A DNA stretch of 16,782 bases from NCBI GenBank assembly GCA_019309945.1, contig JAFDFH010000014.1:1-16782 (forward strand), read 5' to 3'. Both the position numbers and the translations under genes were made by a program. Below the pieces are notes generated by a model. That model worked only from the letters and a program-made list of their open reading frames with translations. It was not told the DNA's origin and ran no database searches. The DNA is from Deltaproteobacteria bacterium (GTDB taxonomy: Bacteria > Desulfobacterota > Desulfobacteria > Desulfobacterales > JAFDFH01). Positions 1-7,351 of this stretch are shown here, in pieces. Numbering within the stretch: position 1 is the stretch's first letter; every line of letters begins with the position of its first letter.

Positions 1-133
1 CAGGTGTTACTCTTTCGCCCACCATATCCCGAACCGGATCGCCAATCTTGTTTTTTATTGAAAATCCGATCAGGCTGATGACCAGCATGACCATAATGGC
101 CTGGATAATGCGTTGTACAATAAATGCAAACAT
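1..133 (-). CDS. ABC transporter permease, DppB/OppB-like (N-terminal 44 residues, cut by window edge)
   Basis: On the minus strand an ATG at 133-131 opens a frame that stays open to the window edge. It begins MFAFIVQRIIQAIMVMLVIS and continues with IGDPVRDMVGERVTP. A short cytoplasmic start with an arginine, a first membrane helix (about residues 5-25) and a GDPV element just after it are typical of the first permease of peptide/nickel importers. It lies downstream of the substrate-binding protein gene on the same strand, the usual order in these operons. The ribosome binding site is weak. Only the N-terminus is visible, so DppB, OppB, NikB or GsiC type cannot be told apart. Confidence 0.8.
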   Translation of the reverse strand, partial: MFAFIVQRIIQAIMVMLVISLIGFSIKNKIGDPVRDMVGERVTP

Positions 134-199
134 GATCGGAGCTGTTTTAATTGTAGTAAAAAAAAGACGAATCGCTTTGAGGCGGGTAACCGGGGGTTA

Positions 200-237
200 C
201 GAGTTGCGGGTTTTAAAACATCGAAACCTGCAACTCG
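200..237. repeat. Intergenic hairpin between substrate-binding protein and permease genes
   Basis: Arms at 200-213 and 224-237 are complementary over 14 positions with a single G/T mismatch, around a 10-nt loop. The arm reads CGAGTTGCGGGTTT. It fills the 133-bp gap between the two ABC-transporter genes. No clear U-tract follows, so it could be a REP-like processing or stability element, or a partial attenuator that keeps the binding protein more abundant than the permeases. The function is inferred. Confidence 0.6.
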
Positions 238-266
238 CAACACAACCCTTCATTTACAGTAATCCC

Positions 267-1820
267 TTATTTGATTACAAGATCCCCAAAGTAGGGAAAG
301 TTCTGAGTGTTAACGATCGGTGCAATATCCACATTTTTCTTGCCGGCATAGGAATGATTCTGCCAGTGAAACGGCACAAAGGCCGCTTCATCATAAAGAA
401 TCTGTTCAATTTCCTGGAGGATTTCTGAACGCTTGTCCAGATCGGTCTCGGACTGAGCCGCCAGGGTCAGTTCATCCACCTTGGGGTTACAGTAATTTCC
501 GCTGTTATACTGCCCGTAACCGGTCTCTTTGTTGGGGCACATGCCCAGAAACTCGGTGAAGTTTCCGGAATCTTCCGTATCCGAATGCCAGCCGATTAAC
601 TGGATATCCGCCACCTGGGCGTCAAACTCATCCCAGTACTGGGCTTTGGGCATGGTCTTGAGGTTCACCTTGATTTTGATTTTGGCCAGCATGGCAACAA
701 CGGCCTCGGCAATCTTTTCGTCGTTGACGTAACGATTGTTCGGGGCGATCATGGTGCACTCAAAGCCGTTTGCATATCCGGCTTCTTTCATCAGCGCTCG
801 GGCCTTTTTCAGATCATAGCGGGGAAGCAGGCTTGCTTTGTATCCGGCATAGCCTTTAGGACCTTGCTGGCCGGCAACAGTGGCCGTTCCTTTCATGATT
901 TTTTTGACAATGCCCTCGTTGTTAATGGCATAAACGATCGCATTGCGCACCCCTACATCCTTGAATTCAGCCCGGCGCTTTTGATTCAGCTGGATGGTAA
1001 TGATCCGCCCACCCGAGTAGGTGACCAGATGGACTTTTTTATCCCTTTTAATCCTTGGAAAATCCTGGGGGGGTACCGGGGAGATAAAATCGACATCACC
1101 GGAGAGCATGGCTGCCATGCGGGTTGCGTCTTCCTTGATGGGAGTGAGTATGATCTTGTCCACATTGCCCGGGGACGTTTTATCCCAGTAATCCGGGAAC
1201 CTCGCAAAGACGGTTTTTACCCCCTGCTCCCGGAAGGTTACTTTAAACGGGCCTGTTCCGGATTCATTTTGAAGGGCAAAAGAAGGACCAATTTTGACGA
1301 GGGCGTCCTTGTACTGGCCCTCTCCATCCAACCCCCAGTAAAACTTTCTGTCCATGGGGAAAATGTAGGTGGCCATATTTAAAAGCAACGCATAGGGTTT
1401 TTTGGTGACGATGTCCAGGGTGTAGTCATCAATGATTTTAACCCCCACAAACGGTTCGAACAACCCTTTAAAATCAATACTCTTCCTGATCCTTTCAAAA
1501 GTCCACAGGACGTCCTCGGCAGTGAAATCATTGCCGCTGTGAAACTTGACCCCTTTGCGCAGATAGAACCGTATGGTCAAATCGTTGAGCCGTTCCCATT
1601 TTACAGCCAAACGGGGTTCAAAGGTCCCCTTCTGCGTCCAGCGGACGAGGGGATCAAAAGCCATGTGGGAATACTGGAGCATTCCGCCCGATAGCTGCAC
1701 CTGGAGGTCCAGCGATACCGGATCCGCATCCAGGCCCAGTTTCAATGTCTTGGCACTTGCCAGGGTACCCAGCGAGAATAACATCAAAACGGTTAAAAAC
1801 ATCACAATTAATTTTTTCAT
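267..1820 (-). CDS. ABC transporter substrate-binding protein, family 5 (peptide/nickel/opine type)
   Basis: This 517-aa protein would bind a peptide or similar solute in the periplasm and hand it to the permease encoded just downstream. The N-terminus is a Sec signal peptide: MKK, a hydrophobic core to about residue 18, then an ASA cleavage site after A23. No lipobox cysteine is present, so a soluble periplasmic protein is expected. Family 5 features are the early DPVSLDLQ and YSHMAFDPLVRW segments and the signature LRKGVKFHSGNDFTAEDV (about residues 87-104). The length is normal for the family. The ATG at 1820 is preceded by AGGAGA at good spacing. The ligand cannot be read from the sequence: dipeptides, oligopeptides, nickel, glutathione and others share this fold. 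Confidence 0.9.
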   Translation of the reverse strand: MKKLIVMFLTVLMLFSLGTLASAKTLKLGLDADPVSLDLQVQLSGGMLQYSHMAFDPLVRWTQKGTFEPRLAVKWERLNDLTIRFYLRKGVKFHSGNDFTAEDVLWTFERIRKSIDFKGLFEPFVGVKIIDDYTLDIVTKKPYALLLNMATYIFPMDRKFYWGLDGEGQYKDALVKIGPSFALQNESGTGPFKVTFREQGVKTVFARFPDYWDKTSPGNVDKIILTPIKEDATRMAAMLSGDVDFISPVPPQDFPRIKRDKKVHLVTYSGGRIITIQLNQKRRAEFKDVGVRNAIVYAINNEGIVKKIMKGTATVAGQQGPKGYAGYKASLLPRYDLKKARALMKEAGYANGFECTMIAPNNRYVNDEKIAEAVVAMLAKIKIKVNLKTMPKAQYWDEFDAQVADIQLIGWHSDTEDSGNFTEFLGMCPNKETGYGQYNSGNYCNPKVDELTLAAQSETDLDKRSEILQEIEQILYDEAAFVPFHWQNHSYAGKKNVDIAPIVNTQNFPYFGDLVIK

Positions 1821-1948
1821 TTCAATCTCCTTTCCTGTTTGTTGATCAGTTTATGCTATTTATTCCACCCTTTGACCTACAAATAAACCAAAACGAGCAG
1901 CCTTTGAAGTCCTTGTTTGGTTCCGGCTTCTTCGGGACAGGTATTATG

Positions 1949-1977
1949 GGTATAATTGAGACCTCCTTACCGGTCAA
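1949..1977 (-). promoter_or_regulatory. Predicted sigma70-type promoter for the ABC importer operon
   Basis: On the minus strand TTGACC (1977-1972) is followed after 17 bp by TATACC (1954-1949), about 130 nt upstream of the substrate-binding protein start. The leader would be rather long. The call rests on box similarity and spacing only. Confidence 0.5.
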
Positions 1978-2059
1978 GCAATAAACGCTTCCAGGTGTTG
2001 TTATTTTTTGTACAGCTTGAAAATGAGGATTTCCCGATATGGATAAAAAATTTTCATGC

Positions 2060-2088
2060 TTGACCTCAAATGTACTTTTGGTTATATC
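2060..2088 (+). promoter_or_regulatory. Predicted sigma70-type promoter for the cytidylate-kinase-like gene
   Basis: TTGACC (2060-2065) and TATATC (2083-2088) are separated by exactly 17 bp, about 36 nt upstream of the ATG at 2125. The in-frame ATG at 2056 lies just upstream of these boxes. A transcript from this promoter could not use it, which supports the later start. Confidence 0.65.
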
Positions 2089-2124
2089 TTTAATAAATTT
2101 GACCGCATAGAAAAGGAGGATTTC

Positions 2125-2769
2125 ATGGCTGTCATCACGATCTCCAGGCAGTTTGGTGCAGGTGGCAAAACCCTCGGCGAAATGGTTTCAAATGAATTGG
2201 GATATCCATTATTTGACAATGACCTCATCCAGATGGTAGCAGAAAAGGCAAAAGTTTCATCAATGATGATTGAAACTATTGAAAAGGAATCCAGCGGGAA
2301 ATTCCGTAAATTTCTTTCCGGGATGGTTCCAAGAACCTTAACCGGGATGGTTCCGAGGGCCGTGGCCGATCAAAGGAGAGAAGCTAAAGCGGCGGAGTTC
2401 ATCAGTGAAGAAGTCTATGTCGACCTACTGCACGAAATTATCAACAAAATTTATGAAGGCGGAAATGCCGTAATTATCGGCCGGGGCAGTCAATATATTT
2501 TAAAAGATAAAAAGGAGGCGTTTCATGTGCTCGTTGCCGCCGATAAAAATGATCGTGGAAAATTCCTGGTAAATAAATATGGCCTATCGCCTAAAAATGC
2601 AATGCAAGCTGTTGATTTGGATGATAAAAGGCGGAGAAATCTGTATCTCAAATTCGGCAAAGCCGACTATGATCAACCACTGTGCTATCATTTGGTACTG
2701 AACACAAGCAAAATTGAATTGGAAACAGGGTGCGAAATTATTTGTGAATTAGTAAACGTATTACCTTAA
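2125..2769 (+). CDS. Cytidylate kinase-like family protein
   Basis: This 214-aa protein belongs to the cytidylate-kinase-like P-loop family, presumed to phosphorylate a nucleoside monophosphate; the true substrate is not established for this branch. The start at ATG 2125 follows a strong AAAGGAGG site and gives the family N-terminus MAVITISRQFGAGGKTLGE. Here SRQ-GAGGK (residues 7-15) is the phosphate-binding loop. The FDNDLI segment (about 32-37), the IIGRGSQYIL strand near the middle and the late ADYDQPLCYHLVLNTSKI block are also characteristic. An upstream ATG in frame (2056) adds 23 residues unlike the family and overlaps the promoter, so it was rejected. The gene stands alone, divergent from the ABC operon and ahead of the antiporter cluster. 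Nothing ties it functionally to either. Confidence 0.85.
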   Translation: MAVITISRQFGAGGKTLGEMVSNELGYPLFDNDLIQMVAEKAKVSSMMIETIEKESSGKFRKFLSGMVPRTLTGMVPRAVADQRREAKAAEFISEEVYVDLLHEIINKIYEGGNAVIIGRGSQYILKDKKEAFHVLVAADKNDRGKFLVNKYGLSPKNAMQAVDLDDKRRRNLYLKFGKADYDQPLCYHLVLNTSKIELETGCEIICELVNVLP

Positions 2770-2802
2770 TGATTATTTCGGGCTTTTTAATGAAAATAAT
2801 CA
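2770..2802 (+). terminator. AT-rich inverted repeat after the cytidylate-kinase-like gene, weak terminator candidate
   Basis: TGATTATTT (2770-2778) pairs perfectly with AAATAATCA (2794-2802) around a 15-nt loop, starting just after the stop codon. The stem is AT-rich and no T-run follows, so intrinsic termination is uncertain. The rest of the gap to 2919 shows no convincing promoter, although one for the antiporter cluster is expected there. Confidence 0.3.
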
Positions 2803-2919
2803 AATATAGCCTGATTGGTTTCAGCTTGTCCGGTTAGATCGTTATAGATACTTGTTTTTAAGGCAATTGAGGTCTCGCAAGCAACATTCACTATCTCAGC
2901 CCATGGGGAGGTTCATATT

Positions 2920-3495
2920 TTGTCTGCTCGTGAGCAAGAAAACCGCTATCAAAAAAGATCTCATTCCTCCATCAAGGAAAGTTCGTCAAGTAAACCCGGA
3001 CAAAAAAAATCCAGAACCTCTTTTTTCCTGACATTCACCATTTTATTCATCATCTGGCTGATCCTTTCCGGAAGATTTGATCTGTTCCATATCGGCCTCG
3101 GTATTATCGCCTGCACAATTGTTACCCTTTTTTCCGGCGATCTCCTGTTTACCTCACCGCAAATAAAAGAACTGGCGCTCCTGTGGCCTCGCTTTATTCT
3201 ATATATCCCGTGGCTTCTCTATCAGGTCTTTCTTGCCAACCTTCAGGTGATGTACCTCGTATTCCATCCGCGGATGCTTGAGCTGTTGGACCCCAAAATT
3301 ATTGAGTTCAAAAGCAGGCTCAAAAGTGACATGTCACGGGTGACCTTGGCCAATTCCATTACCCTGACACCCGGAACTATTACCGTTTTTGTGTCCGTGT
3401 ACGGAGACTTTCACGTCCATGTGATCAGTCCTCGTTTTGCTGAGTCACTTCCAGGTGAAATGGAAACAAGGGTTGCCAAAGTATTTGGTGAATAA
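2920..3495 (+). CDS. mrpE: Mrp-type Na+/H+ antiporter subunit E
   Basis: This 191-aa membrane protein is the MrpE/MnhE subunit, a small structural component of the multisubunit cation/proton antiporter. It begins with TTG at 2920 behind a GGGGAGG site; no ATG occurs in frame before the membrane helices, so the TTG start is well supported. Residues 1-33 are hydrophilic and rich in Ser, Lys and Arg. Family members are usually shorter, so this cytoplasmic tail is an extension. Helices span about 34-72, then a third lies near 88-115. The family signature LANSITLTPGTIT is at 143-155, followed by a soluble domain containing DFHVHVISPR. It opens the cluster, and its TAA overlaps the ATG of mrpF by one base. 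Confidence 0.93.
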   Translation: MSAREQENRYQKRSHSSIKESSSSKPGQKKSRTSFFLTFTILFIIWLILSGRFDLFHIGLGIIACTIVTLFSGDLLFTSPQIKELALLWPRFILYIPWLLYQVFLANLQVMYLVFHPRMLELLDPKIIEFKSRLKSDMSRVTLANSITLTPGTITVFVSVYGDFHVHVISPRFAESLPGEMETRVAKVFGE

Positions 3496-3782
3496 TGAAT
3501 CAGATATTTCTTTATGCCGGCTTATACCTGTGCCTTATCATGGTTCTCTCGCTTTACAGAGCCGTCTTTGGCCCGACGGTTCTGGATCGAATGATCGGGG
3601 TAAATGCGGTTGGAAGCAAAACGACCGCCCTTCTCATTTTAATCGGTCTGGTATACCAGCGCGTCGATATGTTTGTTGATATTGCGCTCGCTTATGCCAT
3701 GTTGAATTTCATCACCGTTTTGGCCGCATCACGATATTTTCAAAAAAGAAAAGGTCTTTATGATGAAACACCGGACCGTTGA
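3495..3782 (+). CDS. mrpF: Mrp-type Na+/H+ antiporter subunit F
   Basis: This 95-aa, three-helix protein matches the MrpF/MnhF subunit. After the first helix comes the family motif GPTVLDRMIGVNAVGSKT (about 27-44). The conserved Asp31 of GPTxxDR is present, while a second position that is often Asp in the family is Asn37. The third helix carries DMFVDIALAYAMLNF. Translation is coupled to mrpE through a TAATG overlap. The subunit sits in the small-subunit core of the complex and is needed for assembly and transport in studied Mrp systems. Confidence 0.93.
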   Translation: MNQIFLYAGLYLCLIMVLSLYRAVFGPTVLDRMIGVNAVGSKTTALLILIGLVYQRVDMFVDIALAYAMLNFITVLAASRYFQKRKGLYDETPDR

Positions 3783-3793
3783 CATTTTTTTAA

Positions 3794-3816
3794 TCACCAA
3801 ACGTTTTTTTTGGTGA
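3794..3816. repeat. Small intercistronic hairpin between mrpF and mrpG
   Basis: TCACCAAA (3794-3801) pairs with TTTGGTGA (3809-3816) around a 7-nt loop in the 60-bp mrpF-mrpG gap. This is the only sizeable gap within the EFG block. It may tune transcript stability or translation. It is too weak to argue for an operon break. Confidence 0.4.
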
Positions 3817-3842
3817 ACCCAAATTCTTAACCCTCAACGAAT

Positions 3843-4232
3843 ATGATGAATATTATCGTTACGATACTTTTATTGGCGGGTCTGTTCTTCTTTACCGGAG
3901 GGGCGGTCGGAATCATTCGTTTTCCGGATTTTTATACCCGTCTGCACCCCGCGGGCAAACTGGATACCATGGGCCTTCTCATGAGCATGAGCGCCATGTC
4001 GCTTTACACACTCGGTGATTTTTCCATCAGTTCAGTGCTTACCGGCACAAAAATCATTCTTATTGTGATTTTTATTTTCATAACCAGCCCAACTGCGACC
4101 CATGCCATTGTCGATGCCGGTGTCAGGGCGGGTCTGGCGCCATGGTTTAAAGAGGAAGAAATTAAGGTGACTTATGTTAGGGGGGAAACAACAAAGGAGC
4201 TCGATCCGGGGGCAGGTGAAAAAAAGGAATAG
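3843..4232 (+). CDS. mrpG: Mrp-type Na+/H+ antiporter subunit G
   Basis: This 129-aa protein is the MrpG/MnhG subunit with three membrane helices (about 4-27, 40-60 and 65-92). The family stretch GIIRFPDFYTRLHPAGKLDTMG (about 23-44) is intact, followed by the TGTKIILIVIFIFITSPTATHAI helix. The C-terminus is charged (ending in GAGEKKE). Two tandem ATGs at 3843 and 3846 are both possible starts and differ by one residue. Three bases separate its stop from the next gene. It forms the conserved E-F-G block shared by Mrp antiporters and membrane-bound hydrogenases. Confidence 0.92.
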   Translation: MMNIIVTILLLAGLFFFTGGAVGIIRFPDFYTRLHPAGKLDTMGLLMSMSAMSLYTLGDFSISSVLTGTKIILIVIFIFITSPTATHAIVDAGVRAGLAPWFKEEEIKVTYVRGETTKELDPGAGEKKE

Positions 4233-4235
4233 ATC

Positions 4236-4481
4236 ATGATCTGGCAGCTCGATTTGATCATATTGACATGTGTTATTATATGCGGAATTGGTGCCATAAT
4301 GGTAAAGGATCTCCTTGGGGCGGCAATCCTTTTTGGCGCCTACAGCTTCATGATGTGCCTCCTGTGGTCCATCATGGGGGCGGTTGATGTAGCCTTTACC
4401 GAAGCTTCAGTGGGCGCCGGAGTCAGTACGGTTTTGTTTGTGGCAGCAGTTTTCCGAACCTCAAGGAGGTCAAAGGATTGA
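4236..4481 (+). CDS. MbhD/DUF4040-type subunit (stand-alone piece of the MrpA C-terminal region)
   Basis: This 81-aa protein has two to three helices and matches the DUF4040 (MbhD) domain that, in classical Mrp operons, is fused near the C-terminus of the large MrpA subunit. The diagnostic stretch DVAFTEASVGAGVSTVLF (51-68) includes Glu57, in a region proposed to lie on the ion pathway. The start at 4236 is preceded by an A-rich AAAAAGGA site. It overlaps the next gene by four bases. As a separate small gene it follows the membrane-bound hydrogenase (MBH) style rather than the Bacillus style, in which it belongs to MrpA. Confidence 0.88.
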   Translation: MIWQLDLIILTCVIICGIGAIMVKDLLGAAILFGAYSFMMCLLWSIMGAVDVAFTEASVGAGVSTVLFVAAVFRTSRRSKD

Positions 4482-5308
4482 AGGCGATCGGTCTGGTTTC
4501 GATACTTCTCTTCGGCGGGTTGTTGATTTATGGCACCGCCGATTTTCCGGGCTGGGGTGACCCCACATCTCCAGCTAGCACGCATGTATCTCCGTATTAT
4601 ATTGAAAAAACCATGTCGGACACCTCGGTACCCAATATTGTGACCGCGGTGCTTGCCGACTATCGTGGATATGACACCATGTTTGAAACCACGGTTATCT
4701 TCGCTGCCGGTATCGCCTGTCTTTTCCTTTTGCGTATTTTTTCCCATGAAGGCCCGGAAACCAGGCTTTACCGCCATATTCTCACAGGGATAACACTTCG
4801 TATTGAAAAAGGAGGGAAAATACCGGAGGAATCGGCCGAATTCGAAAGAATAGACTCGTCATGGACGCCGCATGATGTCATCATTAAAACCACCAGCCGA
4901 CTTATCATTCCATTTATACAGATTTTTTCACTTTACGTCATTGCGCACGGACATCACAGTCCGGGGGGTGGATTTCAAGGAGGGGTTATCCTGGGTGCAT
5001 CTTTAATCCTTTTCGCTATTTCTCACGATTTAAGATCCGCAATCAAACGGGTGGGTGAAAAAGCCGGTAGTTACTTTTACACAACCGGCATATTTATTTT
5101 CGCGGGGACCGGAGTGGTTTGTCTCCTATTCGGTTTAAATTTTCTAGACTACAGCGCGCTTGCCCTCATATTCGGCACAGATCCGGTTACGGCAAGATCC
5201 TATGGCATCCTCATCATTGAAATCGGTGTCGGTATCGCCGTCATGATGGTCATGATATCCCTTTATAACTATCTGGCTTCGGCCGGAAGACAAGATGAAG
5301 GGTTGTAA
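4478..5308 (+). CDS. mrpB: MbhE-MrpB fusion subunit of Mrp-type antiporter
   Basis: This 276-aa protein joins two modules. Residues 1-95 resemble MbhE, the last part of MrpA: a first helix (3-20), then NIVTAVLADYRGYDTMFE (53-70) and a second helix (72-88). A charged linker (about 90-130) leads to the MnhB domain, with the signature HGHHSPGGGFQGGV at 157-170 and four helices to the end. The start is TTG at 4478, inside a TTGA overlap with the upstream stop and 7-8 nt after a near-perfect AAGGAGGT site, so translation is probably coupled. In archaeal MBH operons these modules are usually separate genes, and in classical Mrp the first belongs to MrpA. Confidence 0.88.
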   Translation: MKAIGLVSILLFGGLLIYGTADFPGWGDPTSPASTHVSPYYIEKTMSDTSVPNIVTAVLADYRGYDTMFETTVIFAAGIACLFLLRIFSHEGPETRLYRHILTGITLRIEKGGKIPEESAEFERIDSSWTPHDVIIKTTSRLIIPFIQIFSLYVIAHGHHSPGGGFQGGVILGASLILFAISHDLRSAIKRVGEKAGSYFYTTGIFIFAGTGVVCLLFGLNFLDYSALALIFGTDPVTARSYGILIIEIGVGIAVMMVMISLYNYLASAGRQDEGL

Positions 5309-5310
5309 AA

Positions 5311-5709
5311 ATGAATGACCTGCTTTCAATTATCATTTCAAATTACAATTACTGGGTCTCTATCATACTGATGATGATCGGTCTGTATGCCATGATCATA
5401 AAAAACAACCTGATAAAAAAAATAATCGGAATGAACATTCTTCAAACCGCTATCATTCTTTTTTATATTTCCATAAGCGCCAAAAAAGACGCAACGATTC
5501 CGATTATTATGCACGGCCATAATGGAAATCCCCACACCGTGCACGCGGTCGATTACATCAACCCCTTGCCCCATGTTCTGATGCTCACGGCAATTGTTGT
5601 ATCGGTGGCAACCTTGGGTGTCGCTCTGGCACTGGCCCTAAAAATCTATCACCAATACAACACGCTTGAAGAAGATGAAATCCATGCCCAAATAAGAGAA
5701 AGGCGCTAA
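5311..5709 (+). CDS. mrpC: Mrp-type Na+/H+ antiporter subunit C (NuoK-like)
   Basis: This 132-aa protein is the MrpC/MnhC subunit, homologous to NuoK of complex I, with three helices (about 14-30, 37-55 and 88-112). The NLIKKIIGMNILQTAIILFYI stretch and NPLPHVLMLTAIVVSVAT are the family hallmarks. The loop between helices 2 and 3 is rich in histidine (HGHNGNPHTVHAVD). It starts two bases after the mrpB stop and ends seven bases before mrpD. It should bridge the small-subunit core and the first antiporter-like subunit. Confidence 0.92.
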   Translation: MNDLLSIIISNYNYWVSIILMMIGLYAMIIKNNLIKKIIGMNILQTAIILFYISISAKKDATIPIIMHGHNGNPHTVHAVDYINPLPHVLMLTAIVVSVATLGVALALALKIYHQYNTLEEDEIHAQIRERR

Positions 5710-5716
5710 GGAAGAA

Positions 5717-7204
5717 ATGAGCCAACAATTACCTGTTCTCATCATTGTTGTTCCTCTCCTCTCGGCCTTTTTTATTACAGTCGCCGGATGGTTGAATAAT
5801 AGGTTATGTTTTCCCATTGCGGTCATATCCCTTTCCATCTCGCTTTATTCAGCAATCGTTTTGCTCAGTATGATCATTAGCACCAAAAATGTCATTGTAT
5901 ATCGTTTGGGAGGATGGCCGCCACCCTGGGGTATCGCTTATAATGTTGATCATTTAAACGGCCTCTTTCTCATTGTTGTCTCGGCCGTCGCCCTTCTGAA
6001 TCTAATCGCTACAAAAAAAAATGTTGAAGAGGACTTTCCAGATAAAATCGGCCCTTTTTATTCCCTTTATGTTTTATTTGTAACAGGTCTTTTAGGCATC
6101 TTGGTCACCGGCGATGTTTTTAACCTGTATGTGCTTTTAGAAATTGCATCTCTGACCGGTTATGCCTTGATCGGCATGGGAAAAGATCGTGCGCCCCTTG
6201 CAAGTCTCAACTACGTATTTATGGGAACGATTGGCGCCAGCTTTTACCTGCTGGGGATCGGGTATCTCTATCTTGTCACCGGCTCATTGAATATGAATGA
6301 TCTTGCTGCCATCCTTCCCGAAATTTATCATTCCAGGGTGGTACTATTTGCCTTTATCATCTGTATGACCGGCCTTTTTATTAAAATGGCGTTATTTCCT
6401 TTGCATGCCTGGTTGCCGAACGCATATACATATGCCAATTCGGCGGCAAGCAGCCTCATTGCTCCTCTGACAACCAAGGTGATGATATATGTGATGATCC
6501 GGATAACACTCTTTGTCTTCACCCCCCAATTTTCCTTCGCTACTTTGAAAATAAGCGGTGCGTTTGTATGGCTGGCCACAATTGCGATCATAATGGGGTC
6601 TTTTTTTGCCCTTTCCAAAAGAAGCTTGAAAAAGATGCTGACCTACATCATCGTTGCCGAAGTCGGCTACATGGTCGGCGGTTTTTGGCTGGGAAACCGC
6701 CTCGCAATCACCGGCGCAATTCTTCATATTATTAACGATGCCCTAATGACGCTGTGTGTTTTTCTGGCTGCGGGGACAATTTTATATCAGGTAAAAAACG
6801 ACGATTTCGTCAATCTTAAAGGGTTGTTTCGAAAAATGCCTTTTTCTATGGCAGCTTTTGTAATAGGCGCCCTTTCGATTATCGGCGTGCCGCCCACCTG
6901 CGGCTTTTTCAGCAAATGGTATCTTATATCAGGCGCTATTGCAGCCGGGCATTATGGATTTGTGGTGGCACTGTTATTCAACAGCCTTGTAAACGTCGTA
7001 CTCTTTTTCAGGATCATTGAAATCGGCTATTTTGAACCGTTTGCAGATCATCATGTAAAGGATGACACCCAAATAATGGAGGCGCCCCTTAGCATGCTGG
7101 TCCCCCTGATGGTTGTTGCCGTCGGGCTCATTGTGCTTGGCATATATACGGGTGATATTGTGACCCATATTATCCAATTTGCCATACCGGCCCAAATCGT
7201 ATGA
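5717..7204 (+). CDS. mrpD: Mrp-type antiporter subunit D (first NuoM/N-like proton-translocating subunit)
   Basis: This 495-aa protein has about 14 helices and the proton-translocating antiporter domain. Conserved channel residues can be located: Glu142 (VLLEIASLTGYA, TM5), Lys223 (LFIKMALFPLHAWLP, TM7) and Lys254 (PLTTKVMIYVMIR, TM8). At the TM12 site, where the other two antiporter subunits of this cluster have Lys, it reads NDALMTLCVFLAAG with Thr345. Its start at 5717 has an AAGGAAG site and lies seven bases after mrpC. Gene order places it as the classical MrpD next to MrpC. Downstream, the cluster is interrupted by a dispersed repeat before the second such subunit. Confidence 0.92.
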   Translation: MSQQLPVLIIVVPLLSAFFITVAGWLNNRLCFPIAVISLSISLYSAIVLLSMIISTKNVIVYRLGGWPPPWGIAYNVDHLNGLFLIVVSAVALLNLIATKKNVEEDFPDKIGPFYSLYVLFVTGLLGILVTGDVFNLYVLLEIASLTGYALIGMGKDRAPLASLNYVFMGTIGASFYLLGIGYLYLVTGSLNMNDLAAILPEIYHSRVVLFAFIICMTGLFIKMALFPLHAWLPNAYTYANSAASSLIAPLTTKVMIYVMIRITLFVFTPQFSFATLKISGAFVWLATIAIIMGSFFALSKRSLKKMLTYIIVAEVGYMVGGFWLGNRLAITGAILHIINDALMTLCVFLAAGTILYQVKNDDFVNLKGLFRKMPFSMAAFVIGALSIIGVPPTCGFFSKWYLISGAIAAGHYGFVVALLFNSLVNVVLFFRIIEIGYFEPFADHHVKDDTQIMEAPLSMLVPLMVVAVGLIVLGIYTGDIVTHIIQFAIPAQIV

Positions 7205-7222
7205 ACCCGCTATATTTATGAC

Positions 7223-7351
7223 CGACCCCGCAGCAAGCCACAGGGTATCGACAAATGACAATTCCTATCTTAACGCAGCAAGCTGCGGGGAATTTAACCC
7301 GCTAAATTTCGTAACCTTTATCGAGTTTTCATTGAAATCTGTGGATTAAAA
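7223..7351. repeat. Dispersed intergenic repeat, copy 1 (upstream of the second antiporter subunit)
   Basis: About 119 aligned bases match the sequence at 13165-13312 at roughly 90% identity by eye. The shared core includes GTATCGACAAATGACA, CCTATCTTAACGCAGCAAGC and TTTATCGAGTTTTCATTGAA. In this copy CCCCGCAGC (7226-7234) pairs perfectly with GCTGCGGGG (7282-7290). A nested GCAGCAAGCTGC hairpin overlaps the right arm. No reading frame is conserved. The copy abuts the start codon of the next gene, so it supplies that gene's whole leader. It fills nearly all of the 147-bp gap. Confidence 0.85.

Noticed and set aside
864..1382. 172-codon plus-strand open frame inside the substrate-binding protein gene
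   Set aside because: It is antisense to a clear family 5 binding protein with intact motifs; no protein family is recognised.
2056..2124. Longer N-terminus for the cytidylate-kinase-like protein
   Set aside because: The 23 extra residues overlap the -35/-10 boxes, have no ribosome site and do not resemble the family; the ATG at 2125 follows a strong AAAGGAGG.
4340..4777. 145-codon open frame on the minus strand across the MbhD and mrpB genes
   Set aside because: It lies opposite two well-supported, overlapping antiporter genes and has no family resemblance.
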